Assembly: GCA_024642005.1 (NCBI GenBank) | Contig: JAHECA010000019.1 | Location: 1 to 64,000 of the forward strand | Reading direction: 5' to 3' | DNA length: 64,000 nt | DNA from: Robiginitalea sp. | GTDB taxonomy: Bacteria > Bacteroidota > Bacteroidia > Flavobacteriales > Flavobacteriaceae | Part shown: positions 25,324 to 34,701 of the stretch, piece by piece | Layout of the letters: every line of letters begins with the position of its first letter | Position numbering within the stretch: position 1 is the first letter of the stretch | Program-made: the position numbers and the translations under genes | The notes under the pieces: model-generated | Told to the model about the DNA's origin: nothing | Seen by the model: the letters and a program-made list of their open reading frames with translations, nothing else | Database searches by the model: none

Positions 25324-27813
25324 ATGAAACCTGACCGCCCGAACAAGCAAATGCTCCTGAATGCGGCAACTGCCTGGTTCTCCGACCAGGGCTGGACGCC
25401 GTTTGCTTTCCAGGAAGAGACCTGGGAGGCGTTTCTGGACGGCAAACACGGCTTGCTAAACGCCCCGACCGGGAGCGGCAAAACCTATGCGCTCTGGTTT
25501 CCCATTTTACTGAACTACATGTGGCAGCACCCCGATTTCAAAACCCGGCGCAAACCCGGGCTGAAGGCGGTTTGGATCACCCCATTAAGGGCACTCTCCC
25601 AGGAAATCCGCCAATCGGCTGAGCGCATCACTTCAGACCTGCAAATCCCCTTCGAAGTGGGCATACGCACCGGAGATACTTCCACAGCCGAACGGGCGCG
25701 GCAGCGCAAGACCCTGCCCGACCTGCTGATCACCACGCCGGAGAGCCTGCAACTGCTGCTGGCCAGCAAAGGCTACGCCACTGCTTTCCGCGACTGCTAC
25801 GCCATTGTGGTCGACGAATGGCACGAGTTGCTCGGCAGCAAGCGCGGGGTACAGATGGAGCTGGCCCTCTCGCGCCTGAAAACCGTATGCCCCACCCTGC
25901 GTATTTGGGGCATCTCGGCCACCATCGGCAACCTCGACCAGGCCAGGCAGGTACTGCTCGGGCCGGGCTCAGAAGCCTATGCGAACTCAGTCCTGATCAG
26001 GGCCCGGCTGGATAAGCAAATTACTGTCAAAAGCCTGTTTCCCCAAAAAATGGAGTCGTTCCCCTGGCGGGGCCACCTGGGTCTCCACCTCCTGGAAGCG
26101 GTGATTCCCATAATCGAGCAGAGCAAAACCACCCTGCTCTTTACAAATACCCGCGGGCAATGCGAGATCTGGTTCCAGAAACTGCTGGAGAAACACCCCG
26201 AACTGGCCGGGGAAATTGCCATGCACCACGGCAGCATAGACAAAGACACCCGCCTTTGGGTCGAACAGGCCATTCGCAACGAAAGCCTCAAGGCAGTGGT
26301 TTGTACCTCCAGCCTCGACCTGGGGGTAGACTTCGCCCCGGTTGAAACCGTGATCCAGATCGGGGGTCCCAAAGGGGTAGCCCGCTTTTTGCAGCGCGCC
26401 GGTCGCAGCGGGCACCGGCCCGGGCAGGAGAGCCGCATCTATTTTCTGCCCACCCACGCCATTGAGCTGGTAGAGGCCTCGGCCCTGCAGCAGGCCGTTC
26501 GCACCGGGGCCGTGGAAGACCGCATACCTTACCTGGCCAGCTTTGACGTGCTGGTGCAGTACCTGACCACCCTGGCCGTTTCGGATGGGTTTTATCCGGA
26601 GGAAATTTACCGGGAAGTCTCAGGAACCTTTTGCTACCAGGGGCTGTCGCCCAACCAGTGGGAATGGTTGCTGAATTTTCTGGTGCTGGGCAGCCAGAGC
26701 CTCAAGAGCTATGACGAATACAAAAAGGTGGAAGTGCAGCCCGATGGCCTTTTTCTGGTGACCAACCGGGGAGTGGCCCTCAGGCACCGTTTCCAGATTG
26801 GCACCATCGTGGGCGATGCCGACATCAAGGTAAAATACCAGAAAGGCGGGTATATCGGCACCATCGAAGAATGGTTCATTTCGAAATTGCAGCCCGGCGA
26901 TGTATTTACCTTTGCCGGCCGGAACCTCGAATTCATCCGCATCAAAGAGATGGTGGCCCTGGTGCGCAATTCTGCTGAGAAAAGCACCAAGACCCCGAGT
27001 TGGATGGGCGGGCGGCTCACCCTCTCGAGCGAGATGTCGCAGCTGCTGCGTACAGAACTCTATTCGGCCGCCCTGCACGAAAGCGAGCAGTCGGAAGAGA
27101 TCAGGGCCCTGGCCCCCCTTTTTGACCGGCAGCGGGAAGAGAGCCTGGTGCCCGGGCCCGATGAATTCCTGATCGAAACCTTTCAGACCCAGGACGGCTT
27201 TCATCATATTTTTTACCCTTTCGAAGGCCGTTTTGTCCACGAAGCCATGGCGAGCCTGCTGAGCTACCGCATCAGCCTGCTGGCCCCCATCACCTTTTCC
27301 CTGGCCTATAACGACTACGGCTTTGAGCTGCTTTCAGACCAGGAGGTAGATATGCAGATGGTGCTCGACAACGACCTCTTCAGCACCGACTTCCTGCTCG
27401 ACGACCTGCAGAAAAGCCTGAATGCCACAGAGATGGCCCGTCGCAAATTCCGCGACATCGCGGTAATCAGCGGCCTGGTGTTTAGCGGCTACCCGAAAAA
27501 GAACATACAGATGAAACACCTCCAAAGCAATGCCCAGCTCCTTTTTGAGGTGTTCCGCGACTACGAGCCCGACCACCTGCTCTTTCAGCAGGCCTATCGT
27601 GAGACCTTTGAGCACCAGCTCGAAGAAGGGCGGTTGCGCCTGGCTTTGGAGCGCATCTCCAGGCAACGGATGGCCTGGAAGGCCTGTCACAACCCCACTC
27701 CCTTTGCGTTCCCCATCATTACCGACCGCCTGCGTGAAAAGCTCTCCTCCGAGCGGCTTGCCGACCGCATCCGCAAAATGACCCATATCCTGACCACCCG
27801 CGGCAGGCGCTGA
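25324..27813 (+). CDS. ligase-associated DNA damage response DEXH-box helicase
   Basis: An 829-residue superfamily 2 helicase of the Lhr-like group. Walker A is APTGSGKT (47-54), the Walker B box is DEWH (164-167), and motif VI is QRAGRSGHRPGQ. A long C-terminal region follows the two RecA domains. In many bacteria this gene clusters with an ATP-dependent DNA ligase, an exonuclease and the PdeM endonuclease; here only pdeM is adjacent (50 bases downstream), and ligase and exonuclease are not in the window. Likely acts in DNA repair in the cytoplasm. Confidence 0.92.
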   Translation: MKPDRPNKQMLLNAATAWFSDQGWTPFAFQEETWEAFLDGKHGLLNAPTGSGKTYALWFPILLNYMWQHPDFKTRRKPGLKAVWITPLRALSQEIRQSAERITSDLQIPFEVGIRTGDTSTAERARQRKTLPDLLITTPESLQLLLASKGYATAFRDCYAIVVDEWHELLGSKRGVQMELALSRLKTVCPTLRIWGISATIGNLDQARQVLLGPGSEAYANSVLIRARLDKQITVKSLFPQKMESFPWRGHLGLHLLEAVIPIIEQSKTTLLFTNTRGQCEIWFQKLLEKHPELAGEIAMHHGSIDKDTRLWVEQAIRNESLKAVVCTSSLDLGVDFAPVETVIQIGGPKGVARFLQRAGRSGHRPGQESRIYFLPTHAIELVEASALQQAVRTGAVEDRIPYLASFDVLVQYLTTLAVSDGFYPEEIYREVSGTFCYQGLSPNQWEWLLNFLVLGSQSLKSYDEYKKVEVQPDGLFLVTNRGVALRHRFQIGTIVGDADIKVKYQKGGYIGTIEEWFISKLQPGDVFTFAGRNLEFIRIKEMVALVRNSAEKSTKTPSWMGGRLTLSSEMSQLLRTELYSAALHESEQSEEIRALAPLFDRQREESLVPGPDEFLIETFQTQDGFHHIFYPFEGRFVHEAMASLLSYRISLLAPITFSLAYNDYGFELLSDQEVDMQMVLDNDLFSTDFLLDDLQKSLNATEMARRKFRDIAVISGLVFSGYPKKNIQMKHLQSNAQLLFEVFRDYEPDHLLFQQAYRETFEHQLEEGRLRLALERISRQRMAWKACHNPTPFAFPIITDRLREKLSSERLADRIRKMTHILTTRGRR

Positions 27814-27829
27814 AGCCGACCGGAACCAA

Positions 27830-27859
27830 TTGGCCCTTTGGGCCGATTTGATACCTTTG
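27830..27859 (+). promoter_or_regulatory. promoter immediately before pdeM
   Basis: TTG (27830-27832), a 19-base spacer and TACCTTTG (27852-27859) form a full promoter, but only four bases separate it from the pdeM ATG. A transcript from it would be leaderless or nearly so. Confidence 0.55.
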
Positions 27860-27863
27860 CCCC

Positions 27864-28523
27864 ATGCTGCACGAACTCGAAATTGCCGGGGAAACCCTCG
27901 CCCTCCATCCCTGGGGGGTGGCTTACTGGGAGCGTCCTTCCATGCTGCTGGTCAGCGATGTGCACCTGGGCAAAGTCATGCACTTCCGCAAACACGGGGC
28001 AGCAGTGCCGCGCCGTGCGCTGCAGCAAAATTTCGATCGGCTCACGGCAGTGGTTGCCCACTTCAGCCCCAGGACAATCTGCTTTTTGGGCGACCTCTTT
28101 CATTCGCATATCAACCGCGAATGGCTCCTGTTCGAACAATGGGCCCGCAGCAACCCGGCCCGGCTCGAACTGGTTTGCGGCAACCACGACATCCTTTCTC
28201 CTTTGCGTTATGAAGCCCTGGGCATGCGCTGGCAGGAGCGTTGGCAGACAGGCCCCTTCCTGTTTACGCACGAGCCTGAAGAAACCGGCCCCCTGTTCAA
28301 TATCTCGGGCCACATCCACCCCGCTGTGCGCCTGGCCGGCCCGGGGCGGCAACAGCTGCGCCTGCCCTGTTTTTACCTCCGCAACAAACAACTTATACTG
28401 CCAGCCTTCGGCGCTTTTACCGGCACCCATGTGCTGCCTCCGCAGCCCGGTGACCGCTTCTTCGCCCTGGCCGGAGACCGCGTAATTGCCCTGGAAGAGT
28501 TGGCCGGGGGACGCCGGGCCTGA
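27864..28523 (+). CDS. pdeM: ligase-associated DNA damage response endonuclease PdeM
   Basis: A 219-residue calcineurin-like phosphoesterase. All metal motifs are visible: SDVHLG (31-36), GDLFHS (76-81), GNHD (106-109) and SGHIHP further on. It is the usual partner of the DEXH helicase encoded just upstream, and is thought to nick DNA in a repair pathway. The 3' end is followed closely by mfd, so three repair genes stand in a row. Confidence 0.9.
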   Translation: MLHELEIAGETLALHPWGVAYWERPSMLLVSDVHLGKVMHFRKHGAAVPRRALQQNFDRLTAVVAHFSPRTICFLGDLFHSHINREWLLFEQWARSNPARLELVCGNHDILSPLRYEALGMRWQERWQTGPFLFTHEPEETGPLFNISGHIHPAVRLAGPGRQQLRLPCFYLRNKQLILPAFGAFTGTHVLPPQPGDRFFALAGDRVIALEELAGGRRA

Positions 28524-28532
28524 TCCGGGGGA

Positions 28533-28563
28533 TTGCCAGGCTGGGAATTCCGCCTTACTTTTG
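28533..28563 (+). promoter_or_regulatory. promoter of mfd
   Basis: TTG (28533-28535), a 20-base spacer and TACTTTTG (28556-28563) match the Bacteroidota promoter. It supports the TTG at 28579 as mfd start, since upstream in-frame codons would lie before the transcript. Confidence 0.65.
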
Positions 28564-28578
28564 CCCAAAATTTCGCGG

Positions 28579-31500
28579 TTGAGCGTAGCCCACATCCGGG
28601 AACAATTTGCACAGGCCCCTGTTTTCAAGGATCTGCAGGAAGCTCTTGGCCGTCCCGGAGCCAAACTGCGCCTGACGGGCCTCAGCGGCTCCTCGCTTTC
28701 CTTCCTGCTCGCCGAGTCGTTCAGGGTTCAGCATCACCCTTTTTTGCTGCTGATGAACGACAAGGAAGAGGCGGCCTACCTGCTGAACGACCTGGAGGAA
28801 CTGCTGGGCAGTGAAGACGTATTGTTCTTCCCCGACAGTTACCGCCGGCCTTACGAAATCGAGCAGACCGACAACGCCAATGTCTTGTTGCGCGCCGAGG
28901 TGCTGAGCCGGATCGGGTCGCGCAAGAAGCCGGCCCTGATCGTGAGTTACCCGGAAGCACTCTTCGAGCAGGTGGTAACCCGAAAGGAGCTCAAAAAAAA
29001 CACGCTCAAGCTCCACACGGGCGATTCCCTCTCCCTCGATTTTTTGAATGAAACCCTGTTTGAGTACCACTTCCGCCGCGTCGACTTTGTGACCGAACCG
29101 GGTGAATTCTCGGTTCGCGGGGGCATCGTAGACGTCTTCTCCTTCTCGCACGACCAGCCGTTCCGCATTGAGTTTTTCGGCGACGAGGTCGAGAGCATTC
29201 GCGCCTTCGACGTGGAGTCGCAGCTTTCCACCGACAAGCGCAGCAAGATCACCATCGTGCCCAACGTGGCCGACAAGATGCTGCTGGAGGCCCGGGAGCC
29301 TTTCCTGAGCTATATCTCAGACCAGGCCCTCCTGTTTGTGCGCCAACCCCAGCTGTGCTACGGGAAGCTCGACCAGTTGTTTGCCAAGGCCTTGGAAGCT
29401 TTCGGGCGCCTGAGCCCCGACCTTGCCCATGCCCGGCCCGAAGAACTCTTCCTCGATGGGAAGGCCCTGAAACGCGAGCTGGAACCCTTCCGGATCGTCG
29501 CCCTGGAGGGTGATCCACCGGGGGCGGTTACCCCGGGGGCCGTGTTGGATCTCCAGCTGCCGGTGATGCCGCAACCGGCCTTCAACAAGCATTTCGACCT
29601 CCTGCTCGACACCCTGCGCGAAAACCACAGGAAGGGGATGCAGAATTATTTGTTCTGCGCCTCCGAACAGCAGGCCCGCCGCTTTCACGACATCTTTGAG
29701 GAGATCGGGCGGGAAGTACCCTATACCACCCTGGTGATGCCCCTCTATGCGGGCTTCCAGTCTGAAGCACTCGGGCTCTGTTGCTATACCGACCACCAGA
29801 TTTTCGAACGCTACCACCGCTTCCACCTGCGCAACGGCTACGCCAAGAAGCAGGCCATTACCCTGAAAGACCTCAACAAACTGGAGGTAGGCGACTACGT
29901 GACCCATATCGACCACGGGATAGGAAAATTCGGCGGCCTGCAGAAAATCGATGTGGAAGGCAAACAACAGGAGGCCATAAAACTCATTTACGGCGACCGC
30001 GATATTTTGTATGTGAGTATCCACTCCCTGCACAAAATCGCCAAGTACAACGGCAAGGACGGGGCCGTTCCCAAAATCTACAAACTGGGGTCGGCCGCCT
30101 GGAAAAAGCTGAAGGCCAAGACCAAATCGAGGGTCAAGCAAATCGCCTTCGACCTCATCAAGGTATACGCCAAGCGCCGGATGAAACAGGGCCACGCCTA
30201 CGCCCCCGACAGCTACCTCCAGCACGAGCTGGAAGCCTCTTTTCTGTATGAGGATACCCCCGACCAAAGCACCGCAACCGAGGCCGTAAAAGCCGATATG
30301 GAGAGTGAGCGGCCCATGGACCGCCTCATCTGCGGAGACGTGGGCTTCGGCAAGACCGAAGTGGCCATACGGGCTGCCTTCAAGGCCGTCGACAACGGGA
30401 AACAGGTAGCCGTGCTGGTACCTACCACCATCCTGGCTTTTCAGCACAACCGGACATTCCGGGAAAGGCTGTCGGAATTCCCGGTAACGGTAGACTACCT
30501 GAACCGCTTCCGCTCGGCCAAAGAGCGGAAAAACCTACTGGAAAACCTGGCCTCGGGCAAGCTCGACATCGTGATCGGCACCCACCAGCTGGTGAGCAGC
30601 CAGGTAAAATTCAAGGACCTCGGCCTGCTCATTGTAGACGAGGAACAGAAATTCGGCGTAGGGGTTAAAGACAAGCTGAAGAGCCTGAAGGAAAACATTG
30701 ACGTGCTCACCCTGACGGCTACCCCAATCCCCCGTACGCTCCAATTCAGCCTGATGGCTGCCCGCGACCTCTCGGTGATCAATACGCCCCCGCCCAACCG
30801 CTACCCGATTGAGAGCAGGGTGATCCGCTTTGAAGAAGAAACCATACGCGATGCGGTGAGCTACGAGGTGCAACGGGGCGGGCAGGTCTTTTTCGTGCAC
30901 AACCGCATCGAGAATATCCGGGAAGTGACCGGCATGCTGCAACGGCTTGTCCCGGATGCGCGTATCGGCATTGGCCATGGCCAGATGGACGGTAAAAAGC
31001 TCGAATCGCTCATGCTCGACTTCATGAACGGAGAGTTCGACGTACTGGTATCGACCACCATCATCGAAAGCGGCCTCGACGTGACCAATGCCAACACCAT
31101 CTTTATCAATAACGCCCACAATTTCGGCTTAAGTGACCTGCACCAGATGCGGGGGCGGGTGGGAAGAGGCAACAAAAAGGCCTTCTGCTATTTCATTACG
31201 CCGCCCTATGAGCACATGACCCCGGAGGCGCGCAAGCGCATCCAGGCCCTGGAACAATTCACAGAACTGGGCAGTGGCTTCCATATCGCCATGAAGGACC
31301 TCGAAATCAGGGGGGCCGGCGACCTGCTGGGGGGCGAGCAGAGCGGGTTTATCAACGAGATCGGCTTTGAGACCTACCAGAAGATCCTGGCAGAGGCCAT
31401 CGAGGAGCTGAAAGAAAACGAGTTCAGGGAACTGTACCAGGAAGAACGCCAGACCCGCCAGTCGTTTGTGCGGGAGACCCAGATCGACACCGATTTCGAA

Positions 31501-31959
31501 CTGCTGTTTCCCGACGACTATGTGAACAACATTACCGAGCGGCTCAACCTCTACACCGAGATGAACGAGTGTGACTCGGAAGCGGCACTGGAAAACTTCC
31601 GCCTGCACCTGCGCGACCGCTTTGGCCCCCTGCCCCGGGAGGCCTCCGACCTGCTCGATTCGGTACGGATCAAATGGCTGGCCACCTCCCTGGGCCTGGA
31701 AAAGGTGGTTATGAAGAAAGGCAAATTGGTCGGGTACTTCATCGCCGACCAGCATTCCGACTTTTACCAGAGCCACACCTTTACACGCATCCTGCATCGG
31801 GTGCAACTGCATCCGGGGAAGGCAACGCTCCAGGAAAAACAGACGCGGTCGGGTTTGCGCCTGCTGCTGGTGGTGGAAAAGGTGAATGCTCCTGCCCGTG
31901 CACTGGAGGCCCTGCGTCTTTTTGCAGAAAGCCCTCCCCAGGCTCCGGTGCAGCCATAG
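28579..31959 (+). CDS. mfd: transcription-repair coupling factor
   Basis: Removes RNA polymerase stalled at DNA lesions and recruits UvrA. From TTG 28579 the protein is 1126 residues, the length usual in Bacteroidota. It holds the UvrB-like N-terminal domains, an RNA polymerase interaction (CarD-like) domain around VGDYVTHIDHGIGKF, a RecG-like translocase with GDVGFGKTE (586-594) and DEEQKFGV (687-694), and the TRCF C-terminal domain. No ATG occurs near the N terminus; the promoter position excludes the open frame back to 28486, so a TTG start (MSVAHIREQF) is proposed. Confidence 0.94.
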   Translation: MSVAHIREQFAQAPVFKDLQEALGRPGAKLRLTGLSGSSLSFLLAESFRVQHHPFLLLMNDKEEAAYLLNDLEELLGSEDVLFFPDSYRRPYEIEQTDNANVLLRAEVLSRIGSRKKPALIVSYPEALFEQVVTRKELKKNTLKLHTGDSLSLDFLNETLFEYHFRRVDFVTEPGEFSVRGGIVDVFSFSHDQPFRIEFFGDEVESIRAFDVESQLSTDKRSKITIVPNVADKMLLEAREPFLSYISDQALLFVRQPQLCYGKLDQLFAKALEAFGRLSPDLAHARPEELFLDGKALKRELEPFRIVALEGDPPGAVTPGAVLDLQLPVMPQPAFNKHFDLLLDTLRENHRKGMQNYLFCASEQQARRFHDIFEEIGREVPYTTLVMPLYAGFQSEALGLCCYTDHQIFERYHRFHLRNGYAKKQAITLKDLNKLEVGDYVTHIDHGIGKFGGLQKIDVEGKQQEAIKLIYGDRDILYVSIHSLHKIAKYNGKDGAVPKIYKLGSAAWKKLKAKTKSRVKQIAFDLIKVYAKRRMKQGHAYAPDSYLQHELEASFLYEDTPDQSTATEAVKADMESERPMDRLICGDVGFGKTEVAIRAAFKAVDNGKQVAVLVPTTILAFQHNRTFRERLSEFPVTVDYLNRFRSAKERKNLLENLASGKLDIVIGTHQLVSSQVKFKDLGLLIVDEEQKFGVGVKDKLKSLKENIDVLTLTATPIPRTLQFSLMAARDLSVINTPPPNRYPIESRVIRFEEETIRDAVSYEVQRGGQVFFVHNRIENIREVTGMLQRLVPDARIGIGHGQMDGKKLESLMLDFMNGEFDVLVSTTIIESGLDVTNANTIFINNAHNFGLSDLHQMRGRVGRGNKKAFCYFITPPYEHMTPEARKRIQALEQFTELGSGFHIAMKDLEIRGAGDLLGGEQSGFINEIGFETYQKILAEAIEELKENEFRELYQEERQTRQSFVRETQIDTDFELLFPDDYVNNITERLNLYTEMNECDSEAALENFRLHLRDRFGPLPREASDLLDSVRIKWLATSLGLEKVVMKKGKLVGYFIADQHSDFYQSHTFTRILHRVQLHPGKATLQEKQTRSGLRLLLVVEKVNAPARALEALRLFAESPPQAPVQP

Positions 31960-32004
31960 CCCGGGTAGCACCTGAGAACGGGTGTGGGTAACCGGGAAAT
32001 CTGT

Positions 32005-32012
32005 TATCTTTA
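32005..32012 (+). promoter_or_regulatory. possible -7 element of the S15-type hydrolase gene
   Basis: TATCTTTA matches TAnnTTTG at seven of eight positions, 24 bases before ATG 32037. No clear -33 element. Confidence 0.4.
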
Positions 32013-32036
32013 GTACCGTTACTCAAACCCGACCCT

Positions 32037-33956
32037 ATGAAACGACTTTTCTCCCTGTTGGCGCTCCTGGCTGTATCCCTGGGAAGCGTTACCGCCCAAA
32101 AGGTGGATTCCCTTTACATGCGCACCCACTACGACCTGGCCGAATACCACATCCCCATGCGCGACGGGGCCGAATTGTTCACCGTCGTCTATACCCCGAA
32201 AGACAACAGCAGGAAGTACCCCATTTTGCTTAACCGCACCTGCTACAACGCCTCGGGCTACACCGATTACCAGGTATCGCGCTACCCTTCCGACTTCCTG
32301 ATCCGCGACGGATACATACTGGCCTACCAGGATGTACGTGGCCGGTATATGAGCGATGGCACCTTTGACAATATGACCCCGAACATTCCGGGGAACGACC
32401 CGTCCAACCCGAATGACATCGACGAGAGTTCTGATACCTACGACACCATCGAATGGCTCATCAACCACATTGGCAACAACAACGGGCGCGTGGGCATGTA
32501 CGGGGTGTCTTACCCGGGCTTCTATACGGCCGCGGCCCTGCCCGATGCCCACCCGGCCCTGAAGGCTTCCTCCCCGCAGGCCCCCATTTCCGATTTCTTT
32601 TTTGACGACTTCCACCACCAGGGCGCTTACCTGGAAAGCTATACGGCGGCCTTTGCCGTCTTTGGCTACCAGAAACCGGGGCGCACGCGCGACGACTGGT
32701 TCCGCGACCCGATCATGCGTTTTTACGGGGAGCCCGCCAGCGACGGGTACGACTTCTACCTGAAACAGGGGCCGCTGAAAAACATCACCGAGAAGTACCA
32801 CAGCGACAACTTTTTCTGGAAGCAGATCACGGAACACCCAAACTATGACGACTTCTGGCAAAAGCGGAGCATCCTGCCCCACCTGAGGGGGATAAACCAC
32901 GCCGTCATGACCGTTGGAGGGTGGTTCGACGCCGAAGACCTGTACGGCCCGCTCAATATTTACAAAACTGTGGAGGCCAATAATCCGAAGGCGAAGAACA
33001 CCATTGTGATGGGCCCCTGGGACCACGGCGGCTGGGCCCGCGAGCGCGGGCAAACCACCCACAACCACATCTACTTTGGCGACAGCATTTCCACGGGCTA
33101 CCAGCGGGATGTGGAACGCCGCTTTTTCAACTACTACCTTAAAGACGAAGGCGATATGACCCTGCCCGAAGCGTTCATGTTCGACACGGGCACCAAGGAA
33201 TGGAAGAGCTTCGACCACTGGCCGCCCAGGGAGGTAGCTCCTGTATCCTTTTACTTCGGGGAGAACGGGGAACTGTCGGTCGGGAAACCCACCGATGAAA
33301 AAGCCGTGTTCGACTATGTGAGCGACCCGGCAAAACCCGTGCCCTACACCTCCCAGACCGAGGGGTTAACCTTTACACCGAGAAGGTTTATGAGCGACGA
33401 CCAGCGCGAGGCCTCCCGCAGGCCCGACGTGCTTACCTTTGCCACCGAACCCCTTACAGACCCCCGCACCATTGCCGGCGAGATTCTGGCAAAGCTCAAG
33501 GTTTCCATGACGGGGTCCGACGCCGATTTCATCGTGAAGCTTATAGACGTGTACCCTCCCGACCACCCGAAGTACGAGCACAACCCAGATAACATCGTGA
33601 TGGGGGGCTACCAGCAGCTCGTGCGTTCCGAGGTTTTCCGGGGTAGGTTCCGAAACAGCTTCGAGCACCCGGAGCCGTTTGTGCCCGGGGAGGTATCGGA
33701 TGTGAACTTTCGCCTGCAGGATGTCTTGCACACCTTCAAGCCCGGCCACCGGATCATGATTCAGATCCACAGCACCTGGTTCCCGTATATCGATCGCAAC
33801 CCGCAGCAATACGTAGACAATATCTTCCAGGCCGAGGCTTCCGATTTTATCAAATCGACTATCAGCATCTACGGGGGGTCTTCGGTCGAAGCCGGTGGGT
33901 CAGTAGCTGAGCCTGCCCCTGTGGCACTGCCCCTGGAGGGGGCTATCAAGGATTAG
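32037..33956 (+). CDS. secreted CocE/NonD (S15) family hydrolase
   Basis: A 639-residue exported serine hydrolase. After a signal peptide (cut near AQ at 20-21) comes an alpha/beta-hydrolase domain with nucleophile Ser158 in YGVSYPGFY, an acidic residue in VGGWFDAEDLYG and His in GPWDHGGWA. The C-terminal jelly-roll domain with its GxxSxV-like beta strands is typical of X-Pro dipeptidyl peptidases, cocaine esterase and alpha-amino acid ester hydrolases. Substrate could be an N-terminal dipeptide or a beta-lactam-like acyl ester; not decidable here. Confidence 0.88.
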   Translation: MKRLFSLLALLAVSLGSVTAQKVDSLYMRTHYDLAEYHIPMRDGAELFTVVYTPKDNSRKYPILLNRTCYNASGYTDYQVSRYPSDFLIRDGYILAYQDVRGRYMSDGTFDNMTPNIPGNDPSNPNDIDESSDTYDTIEWLINHIGNNNGRVGMYGVSYPGFYTAAALPDAHPALKASSPQAPISDFFFDDFHHQGAYLESYTAAFAVFGYQKPGRTRDDWFRDPIMRFYGEPASDGYDFYLKQGPLKNITEKYHSDNFFWKQITEHPNYDDFWQKRSILPHLRGINHAVMTVGGWFDAEDLYGPLNIYKTVEANNPKAKNTIVMGPWDHGGWARERGQTTHNHIYFGDSISTGYQRDVERRFFNYYLKDEGDMTLPEAFMFDTGTKEWKSFDHWPPREVAPVSFYFGENGELSVGKPTDEKAVFDYVSDPAKPVPYTSQTEGLTFTPRRFMSDDQREASRRPDVLTFATEPLTDPRTIAGEILAKLKVSMTGSDADFIVKLIDVYPPDHPKYEHNPDNIVMGGYQQLVRSEVFRGRFRNSFEHPEPFVPGEVSDVNFRLQDVLHTFKPGHRIMIQIHSTWFPYIDRNPQQYVDNIFQAEASDFIKSTISIYGGSSVEAGGSVAEPAPVALPLEGAIKD

Positions 33957-33983
33957 GAGCCGGCTCCTGGCGGCCCGAGAGAT

Positions 33984-34643
33984 TCAGAGCGATTTGAGGT
34001 CCTTTATCACCGCAAAGGCCGTATCGACCTGCTCGTCGTCCACCAGAATGGTAAACTCGTTGGTGGTTGAGATTACCTCGTAGAGCACAATCCCTTCCCA
34101 TGCCAATCGCTGAAAGATGAAATAGTATATGCCGGGCACGGAGACGTTTTCGGCAGGTAATTTCACCGTAATGGAAGCCAGGTTTTCGGCCTTTTGGGTA
34201 AGCCGTTCGCCCTTAAAATGCTTTTCGACTGCACCATTCAGGCTGTTGCTTACCACGATGTTGAGTTCATTTACCCCACGGGAAGATGTGTAGAAGACAT
34301 CTTTTTTGCGGGCTATCTCTTCGAGCAGTTTCCGCTGGTTTTCCAGGAGGGTGTCTGAGAGCAGGAAGGTGTAGTCGGTCAGGGAACTGCGCACGGTAAT
34401 TTCCCCTATGTTCTTTAATACCTTGACGATGCGGTGCGTGGCCCGGAATTCCAGGTCGTCTGACAACCGTTTGAGCGCCATCACGATAGCCCCGTTGCGC
34501 ACTTCCTTACCGAGCTGGGCTTCGATTTCGGGCTTTACCTGACGCGAAAGGGAAGTCAGGTTGATGATTCCCTGGGCCAGGGCGGTCTGCAGGAAAGGTT
34601 TTTTCTTGATGAAGTGTTCTACGACAGAAGAAATCGTTTTCAT
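33984..34643 (-). CDS. conserved ACT-like protein of unknown function
   Basis: A 219-residue cytoplasmic protein conserved in Flavobacteria. The N-terminal part (1-70) looks like a small helical domain (VVEHFIKKKPFLQTALAQG), and the C-terminal region has two ACT-like beta-alpha-beta patterns similar to those that end aspartate kinases (VSVPGIYYFIFQRLAWEGIV and NEFTILVDDEQVDTAFAVIK). No kinase domain is present. A ligand-binding regulatory role is only an inference. It has a good promoter and a palindrome upstream. Confidence 0.7.
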   Translation of the reverse strand: MKTISSVVEHFIKKKPFLQTALAQGIINLTSLSRQVKPEIEAQLGKEVRNGAIVMALKRLSDDLEFRATHRIVKVLKNIGEITVRSSLTDYTFLLSDTLLENQRKLLEEIARKKDVFYTSSRGVNELNIVVSNSLNGAVEKHFKGERLTQKAENLASITVKLPAENVSVPGIYYFIFQRLAWEGIVLYEVISTTNEFTILVDDEQVDTAFAVIKDLKSL

Positions 34644-34666
34644 GTTGCTTTACTTGATGCAATTTT

Positions 34667-34698
34667 CAAAAATAACAAAATGTTATAGACGCCACAAA
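34667..34698 (-). promoter_or_regulatory. promoter of the ACT-like gene with internal palindrome
   Basis: On the minus strand TTTG (34698-34695), a 20-base spacer and TATTTTTG (34674-34667) form a promoter. ATAACA-AAA-TGTTAT (34672-34686), a perfect six-base-arm palindrome, lies in the spacer and touches the -7 element, suggesting an operator. Confidence 0.6.
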
Positions 34699-34701
34699 CT
34701 T

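Noticed and set aside
28486-28578. Longer mfd start in the pdeM coding region
   Set aside because: It precedes the mfd promoter and overlaps pdeM in another frame.
32019-33218. 399-codon minus-strand frame opposite the S15-type hydrolase
   Set aside because: Shadow of a well-supported gene; no family motif or promoter.
33956-33983. GGAGCCGGCTCC palindrome as terminator of the hydrolase gene
   Set aside because: No loop and no T-run follow, so it does not look like a rho-independent terminator.
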